64,000 bases of DNA from positions 33,549,741-33,613,740 of the forward strand of contig CM041465.1 of NCBI GenBank assembly GCA_023213395.1, in the 5' to 3' direction. The notes beneath the pieces were generated by a model. That model saw only the letters and a program-made list of their open reading frames with translations, had not been told where the DNA came from and did not search any database. Both the position numbers and the translations under genes were made by a program. Below are positions 58,223 to 64,000 of the stretch, one piece after another. Source of the DNA: Cycas panzhihuaensis. Its lineage: Eukaryota > Cycadophyta. Position 1 is the stretch's first letter. Every line of letters begins with the position of its first letter.

Positions 58223-58239
58223 GAATTCCCCCTTTTTAG

Positions 58240-59700
58240 GAGTTCATAGCCTCGTGAACCTTATAAATGTAGGTGAGGGAATTTGATTTTTCCCTTCTCC
58301 CTGCTATACCATTTTGTTTTGCTGGGCACTTGTCCTTTCTCTGCAATCCTGAAGGACTCAATTGTGCTTCTTCTGGTCTTGGTCTTCTTTCTTTGAAGAA
58401 TACAATTATTTTGCATTTGTTCTTCTTTTTCCACTCGCAACTCTTCCGGATTTGGCAAAAGTGAAACTTCGTCTTCATCTTCATCTAACATGGATGGCTC
58501 AAACATATTCGGATTCTCAACATTCACAACCAAATACATCTTCTTGAATTCTAGAAGTTCAAGCTGAAAAGCATTTTCTCCAATCTTTTTCAAGATTATA
58601 AAAGGACCATAACGTATAGGCTTTAGTTTTTTGCCTTCACCTTGCAATGTTTTCTTGCTGAGATGCAGCCAAACTCTATTTCCTTCCTTGAAGGAATGGC
58701 TGGTTCTATGTGCATCATGTCTTTGTTTATATCTCTGCTGAGATTTCTGAAGCTGCTCCTCAACCTGTTGATGAATTTTCTCGATTCTTTTCAAGAATCT
58801 TTGTGTCTTCTCTTGTCCTTCTCTCTCCTTTCCATTTCCTGCAAAAAGTTGGACTTAAAATTCTAAATCAATGAACTTGTAGGTAGAAATGGTGGCTGGA
58901 TTACAATGGTGAAAGTTGAATGTATGGATTGCTCTGTTGAAGGCAAATTGCAGGTATGGGAGACTTTCATTTGAAGTCTTAGGATACTTGGCATTGTATC
59001 ACTAACGTGGCTAAAATGCACTTTAGTTTGATGACTTTAGTTTGGCCATCTGTTTGAGGATGAAAGGTCGTGCTCATCTCTAGTTTTGTGTCCATCATTC
59101 TTCAAAGAGTTTGCCAAAAATGACTTAAAAATCTGCTGTCTCGATTAGAAATGATTACGTTGGGAAGCCTAAAATGCTTCTAAACATGCTAGAAAAATAA
59201 TCTAGCCATGTCTTTTGTAATAATGTGTCTGGAAAATCAACACCATCATTTTCTTGAAATCCATGATAACAAATAAATAATCCATATTTTTTGGTCCATG
59301 GTAGTCCTCCAAGGAAATCCATGGAGATACTCATGGTTGTGATGGAACAAAGGAGTATATAATCCAAACTTCCTATTGGCTAGCTTTGATGTGCTTCAAA
59401 CATGTACATGTTATCCTTATTGTAGTCACGTTATGTAGTGCATATTGACAATACATATAATGTTTTTCCCACTCCAAAGTGTCCTGCAACTTGAGAGGTG
59501 TTAGCTTCTCTTACCCACTTCATTTGGTTTGCATGCTTTGAAATGCAAAGCTTGTCATGCTTGAAAAGTAGGCCATCTTTTGGCTGAAAATTAACAATTA
59601 TGTTTCCTTGTTGTAGTTGCTCCAAGATATGTTTAAATGCCTTATCTTGAACAACAAATTCATATTCAAAAATTGGCAAATTGCTGAAAATTCAAATTAA
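58240..59700 (-). pseudogene. Gypsy-E integrase remnant
   Basis: Zinc domain end: WVREANTSQVAGHFGVGKT (59431-59679). The core begins SISMDFLGGLPWTKKYG (catalytic Asp kept), then IISNRDSRFLSHFW, where the usual S-D-R-D is S-N-R-D, and FHPQTDGQTKVIKL, where catalytic Glu is Lys. The C-terminus 58261-58794 is the longest open piece: EKIHQQVEEQLQKSQQRYKQ, GNRVWLHLSKKTLQGEGKKL, PIRYGPFIILKKIGENAFQL. An acidic-basic tail follows. The altered catalytic residues show it is dead. Confidence 0.87.
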
Positions 59701-61211
59701 AATACCTTGTTGTTGATGAGGTTTGGATATGCAATTTTTGTTTGATGTGCTTTTCTTTGTATGTTTCTTGTATTTAACCTGGTGATAGCTGCTGCAAATA
59801 GGACATCCACTTCATGTGCCTAGCCTATTGCAATTTGTACTATGTCTGCAAGAATTATAAAGGCTTATAGTCAGTGTGGATGACCAGCTCGTTTCCCAAC
59901 AAGTAGGGTCTCCAATGCTTAACTGCTTGGTGCAATGCATAGAGCTCCTTATCGTAAGTTGGGTAATTTATGACAGCTCCATTAAATGTCTCTGAATGGT
60001 ATGCTATCGGTCTTCCCTCTTGCTTCAACACTGTTCTATGGCATAACCTAAAGCATCGGTCTCCAACTGAAATGGTTTCTGCAATGAGAATAAGGCTAAC
60101 ATTGGTGCCTCACAAATTTTCTGCTTCAAAAGCTTAAAAGCTTTCTCTTATTCATTCTCCCAGTGAAACTTTGCATGTCCGCCTGTCAATGCATGAAGAG
60201 GTGCTGCAATTTGAGAGAATCTAAAAATAAAACTTCTTACCTCCATAATTGTTTTGGGTGTGGGCCAATTGAGAATGACTGTAATCTTTGCTAGGTTAAT
60301 CTTCAATTCTCCTTTTCCAACTATAAAACCCAAGAAGACGAGAGATTGCTTTCTAAACTCGTACTTCTTCAAGTTAAGTTTCAACTACCGCTTTTGAAGA
60401 ACTTTGAACACTTGCTCAACATGTTGGAGGTGATCCTCCCAAGTGTGACTGAAAATCAGAATATCATCCAAATAGACAATAACATAGTCATCAATGAAAG
60501 GTCTTAATACCTCATTCATCAACCTCGTGAAGGTGGCAGGTGCATTGCATAAACCAAAAGGCATCACCATCCATTCGAACAACCCTTGCTTCGATTTGAA
60601 GGTTGTCTTCCAACTATCCTCCTCTCAGTTTCAAACCTGATGGTAGCTTGATTTCAGGTCCAACTTGCTGAAATATTGTGTGGACTGTAGCTAGTCCAAC
60701 AAGTCATCTATTCGGGGTAGGGAATGTCGATTATTTATTGTGAGCTTGTTCAAAGCTCGGTAGTCAATGCACATTCTCCATCCTCCAAATCTTTCTTCAG
60801 CACCAAAACAATAGGTGAACTGCAAGGGGAATGACCCAGCTTGATCACTTCTTGTTCCAAGAGTTTTTGAATCTGCTTCTTAATCTCTTCATTCTCCAAA
60901 ATTTAGTTTTGATAGAGACTAAGGTTGGGCAAAAGTGAATCGACAACCAACTAGATTTCATGTTCAATTGCCCTCTTAAGGGGCAACCCTTTTGGCTCCT
61001 GGAATACGTCATTATACCTATTCCTTAGGCCTTCAATCTGCTGCAATTGTTTCCTATCCAACGCCTGCATTGAGGACTCTATTTGCTCCCTTTCTTTCAC
61101 CTTCTGCTTCACCATCAAGAGCACAAATTTTCCACAAGCATTAATCAACCTTTTCGCTTGTTGGGAGGATATGAGGGAGTTCTTCCTTTGTGGCTTTGAT
61201 GCATTGATCAA
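59701..61211 (-). pseudogene. Gypsy-E reverse transcriptase and RNase H
   Basis: Minus strand: linker with YNDVFQEPKGLPLKRAIEHE (60951-61211), a damaged RT palm N-terminal part (60600-60950), then [20 protein letters not shown] and [20 protein letters not shown] (catalytic LDD intact), LNLKKYEFRKQSLVFLGFIV and IAAPLHALTGG. RNase H: YHSETFNGAVINYPTYDKEL (Glu kept), YALHQAVKHWRPYLLGNELV and IHTDYKPL. Stops separate the pieces near 60385 and 60145. Confidence 0.87.
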
Positions 61212-61246
61212 ATACGATTTCTTGTCCTTGATGAGTCAAATATTTT

Positions 61247-61485
61247 TTAGCCTCCTATGATGGACTTCATCTCTATCATAGAGATATGGGCTGCCAAACA
61301 CAACTTGACAAACGTCCAAAGGAACTGCTTTGCATTCAACTTCATCAATGAACTTACATTTGAACTTGCAAATTGCAAATTTGAACTTACGCTGGTGAGT
61401 AACCTAAAACTCTGAATCTTTTTGCAACCATCCAAGAGGATATCGTTTTGGATATGCATGCATTTTTAATCCCAACTTTTTCACC
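61247..61485 (-). pseudogene. Gypsy-E protease C-terminal remnant
   Basis: About 70 open codons upstream of the RT linker (MHIQNDILLDGCKKIQSFRL at the start). The active-site motif is missing because the element is truncated at about 61485. Assigned mainly by position before RT. Confidence 0.4.
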
Positions 61486-61489
61486 AACG

Positions 61490-62640
61490 CTTTTGAGATT
61501 AATAACACATATGCCATAAGAGCTATGTTCACTTGATCAGAAGGTCAAAATTTTGAATTTCACTTTCCTTCAGATTTAGATAAAATTTTTTTAGCATTAT
61601 CCATAGTTTTTAAATATTATTTTGGAAGTTATTTTTTTAAAGATAAAGGTGAAGAAATTGTCGATTTCTCTATTTTTAACTTCAATTATATTTTTGGCTT
61701 CTATTCATATTTAAATTCTAAAACTAAAAGGATTTTAACTCTATTATTTTACCAATATCAAATGCTTCATATTCAGATTGAATAAGATCATGTGAAGAAC
61801 TGTATCCAAGCAACTTCTTAACTTTAACTAAACCAACATCTGGACTCTTGTCATCATGGAAGATTACATCACAAGTTATACAGACTTTTCGAGTTGATAA
61901 CACATATACCCAATATGCTTTGATTTAATTGAAGTATTAAAAAAATGTAATACTTCATACTTTTATTATTCGATTTTTATCATTTCTCCTTGGGGGTATG
62001 TATATACTATGAACACCAAAAAATTCTCAAATGATAAATAGTTGGCTTCTTATCTAACCAAGCCTCCTTAGGTATTATATTCTTAATAACCCTCATAGTG
62101 CTTTTATTCATCAAACATGTAGTTATGCTCATAGCTTCTACCCATAAAAGATCTATTACATCATTGTCATCCATCATAGACTTGGATTTTTTAGCCAAAA
62201 TTTTATTCATTCACTTAACAATTTTATTTTGTTAAGGCATATAAGCAGTAGCAAACTACCTCCTAATTCTATGATCTTTGCAAAATTGATTAAATTCCTT
62301 CAAACTGCACCCTCCACCATTGTCAGTTTATAAGATATTAATCTTGAGTCCTCCTTTATTCTTTACCAACTCCTTAATTTGTTTAAAGCAAGTAAATGTT
62401 TGAGATTTTTCCCTTAATTGAAAAACCCATGCTTTTCATAAAAAGTCATCAATGAAAGTGATGAAATATCTTGCTCCACTAAGTGAGATGATATATATTG
62501 GTCTACAAACATTTAAGTAAAGCAATCCTAACCTTTCTCTGGCTATGCATACTTTCTTCTTAAAAAATGGCTTATTGTATTATTTCCCAAAAATACAGGG
62601 TCTATATAAACAACTTTCAACATTTATCAATGGAAGATTG
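61490..62640 (-). pseudogene. Copia-4 integrase remnant
   Basis: Minus strand from 62640: KKVCIARERLGLLYLNVCRP (core start, usual HSDVCGP damaged), SLSGARYFITFIDDF, ILQTDNGGGCSLKEFNQFCK (second catalytic Asp kept), then after a stop FATAYMP and MNKILAKKSKSMMDDNDVID, LLWVEAMSITTCLMNKSTMR, PKEAWLDKKPTIYHLRIFWC. A further block resembles the C-terminal YVLSTRKVCITCDVIFHDDK segment. Stops occur throughout. Confidence 0.82.
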
Positions 62641-62899
62641 TATATCATTTTTAACTTATGGATAAATTAAGATTATAGTAGCTCAAATAACATATTCTTT
62701 CATGCCATAATTTTTTTAAGAGATACAACAAGAAATGCTTTTTATACTTTAGAGTGTCCTTATAATTTATATAGATTATTATCTTTAAGCCCTTTAGTCA
62801 TAATCTTGTTTTGTTTATATCAAACTGTGCACTATCTTCAAGTAAGTGTTACAATCATATCTTATTGTTTAATTTCACCTACAGAAACAAGATATTCCT

Positions 62900-63130
62900 T
62901 TAGATTAGGTACATATAAAATCTTATCCAAATACTATTGTTCACTATTTAGCATGATAAATGGTACTTTTTTAACTATAGTGGTCTCTAGATTAGTGTTG
63001 TATCTAATGGTGACACTTTAATTCACCTCCCATATCTAATCCAACTAATCTAATCTTCTAGTCATGTGTCTTTATACATCTGGATTAATAAACCATACAT
63101 CTTATACATTAGACCTTATTTTATATATCA
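62900..63130 (-). pseudogene. Copia-4 protease remnant
   Basis: Minus strand DVWFINPDV, stop, RHMTRRLD corresponds to the copia protease W-x-x-D-S-G-A-S-x-H-M-T, with the catalytic triplet lost. LYVPNLKEYLVSVGEIKQ further on is the conserved second block. Not functional. Confidence 0.72.
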
Positions 63131-63269
63131 TAATAAACAAACACTTTAAATTCTTAGTAGGTGTGTTGTCTGCTATATTTGTAATATGATCATATTGTTT
63201 ATATGGTCATTATTGTTATTATTATTACTTCTATTGTTAGGGTTGCTTATGAGGTTGTTATGAATAGTG

Positions 63270-64000
63270 TTGTTATTACCATTCATAATAATCCTTTTTT
63301 ATATGTCTTAACTTCCCATAATGATAACATTTTGACCTATATTATCCCTTTGAACCTCCTAGTTTATGCTTTTGAACTATTGGTTTAGAAAACATGTTCT
63401 TCTTTAGAATATAAGGTTTTATCCCTTTCGATCTAGATGCCAATGCTCTAAATGATTCATCGTGTATTTGTTATAGTTTCTTCTCACATTCTATAAGTAA
63501 TGATTCCAAAGAACCAAATATCAGAGTGGATAATTTGTTAGAGTATCAATGTGGTAGAAAACTTTTCATGCTAGAGTGGTAGACTCCTTAGAATGCAGGC
63601 TATGATTTCTAAATCAGGTACGATCTCATCTTTGATCATTAGTTGATCTTTTAAAGATCTCATAATTCTCATGTATTCCATCATAATGCTTACCATATTT
63701 AAACTATACAATTGACTTTGTAGGTTTAGGACTTTTATATCATCTTTATATTCATATAGGTTCATAATTGTGTCCCATATCTACTTTGGTATAAATGCAC
63801 TCTTAATATTCAATATGATGCTCCCACTAATTGACATACCAAGAAAACCAAATATTATTTGCATTTTAAATTGATATTCAACATCCAAGTTTAATTTGCC
63901 TTTGAAAACAATGATTTTAGTTGGATATTTTTCTATGATAAAATTATCAACACATTTCTAAAGATGATTTAAATATAAGAAACTAAATGTGTGATGTTTC
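63270..64000 (-). pseudogene. Copia-4 gag remnant, open at right edge
   Basis: Segment 63571-63765 reads MNLYEYKDDIKVLNLQSQLY, then LKDQLMIKDEIVPDLEIIAC and ILRSLPL, the UBN2-type Gag C-terminal half. A knuckle at 63279-63338 reads CYHYGKLRHIKKDY: second and fourth Cys are Tyr, so zinc binding is lost. The N-terminal part runs past the window edge. Confidence 0.75.

Larger units (their letters stand above)
57265..61485 (-). mobile_element. Gypsy-E: chromovirus-like element, 5' part missing
   Basis: Minus strand order is protease end, RT, RNase H, integrase, then a purine tract and a likely 3' LTR. The RT ([25 protein letters not shown]) is of the chromovirus type and differs from Gypsy-A, -B and -C. 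Gag, the 5' LTR and the start of protease are absent: the sequence changes near 61485 to Copia-4, also on the minus strand. This suggests truncation by, or insertion next to, Copia-4. Confidence 0.82.
61490..64000 (-). mobile_element. Copia-4: 5' part of a degenerate Ty1/copia element
   Basis: Minus strand order gag (to the right edge), zinc knuckle, protease, integrase. The sequence ends inside the integrase C-terminus at about 61490, where Gypsy-E begins; RT and RNase H are absent. The 5' LTR lies beyond the window. Very AT-rich and stop-rich, so old. Confidence 0.8.

Overview
The window is repeat-filled DNA from a large plant nuclear genome. No intact host protein gene, rRNA or tRNA gene could be supported. 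Nearly everything readable is a plant-type retroelement: Ty1/copia elements primed by initiator tRNA-Met, two kinds of Ty3/gypsy element, and a LINE of the plant L1 type. The elements are nested, LTR pairs range from almost identical to roughly 10 percent divergent, and most coding regions carry many stops and frameshifts. Slow removal of old copies like this fits a gymnosperm such as a conifer best, but a large angiosperm genome cannot be excluded.

Layout. 1-1616: 3' end of a non-autonomous LTR element (family N, copy 1). 1617-13901: Gypsy-A (+ strand), whose gag is cut by copy 1 and whose RNase H is split by a second family-N element, Copia-1 (6212-10477, - strand). 13902-21736: Copia-2 (- strand), which has nearly identical LTRs and breaks the 3' end of Gypsy-A. 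21809-29021: Copia-3 (- strand), old. 29906-about 32478: Gypsy-C, a chromovirus-like pol remnant (+). About 32481-42323: Gypsy-B (+), the most complete gypsy element, with gag, protease, RT-RNase H, integrase and an extra ORF. 42324-47750: decayed repeat DNA with microsatellites, an orphan primer-binding site and Gypsy-D, of which only the extra ORF is recognisable. 47751-52229: a stretch with no recognisable transposon protein, the best candidate for low-copy DNA. 52230-57175: a LINE (-). 57265-61485: Gypsy-E, a chromovirus-like element (-). 61490-64000: Copia-4 (-), which runs off the right edge.

How the parts work together. Each autonomous element would encode Gag (particle), protease, integrase and reverse transcriptase/RNase H. 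The copia elements carry integrase before RT and the gypsy elements carry RT before integrase. Family N has only Gag-like and unknown coding sequence, so it would need enzymes from elsewhere. The most interesting signals are: an extra ORF downstream of integrase shared by Gypsy-A, Gypsy-B and Gypsy-D; the family-N (TR-GAG-like) elements, present twice; a 69/138-bp higher-order repeat in the Gypsy-B Gag; four CCHC knuckles and a second gag-like fragment in Gypsy-A; and the contrast between near-identical LTRs and a broken interior in Copia-2.
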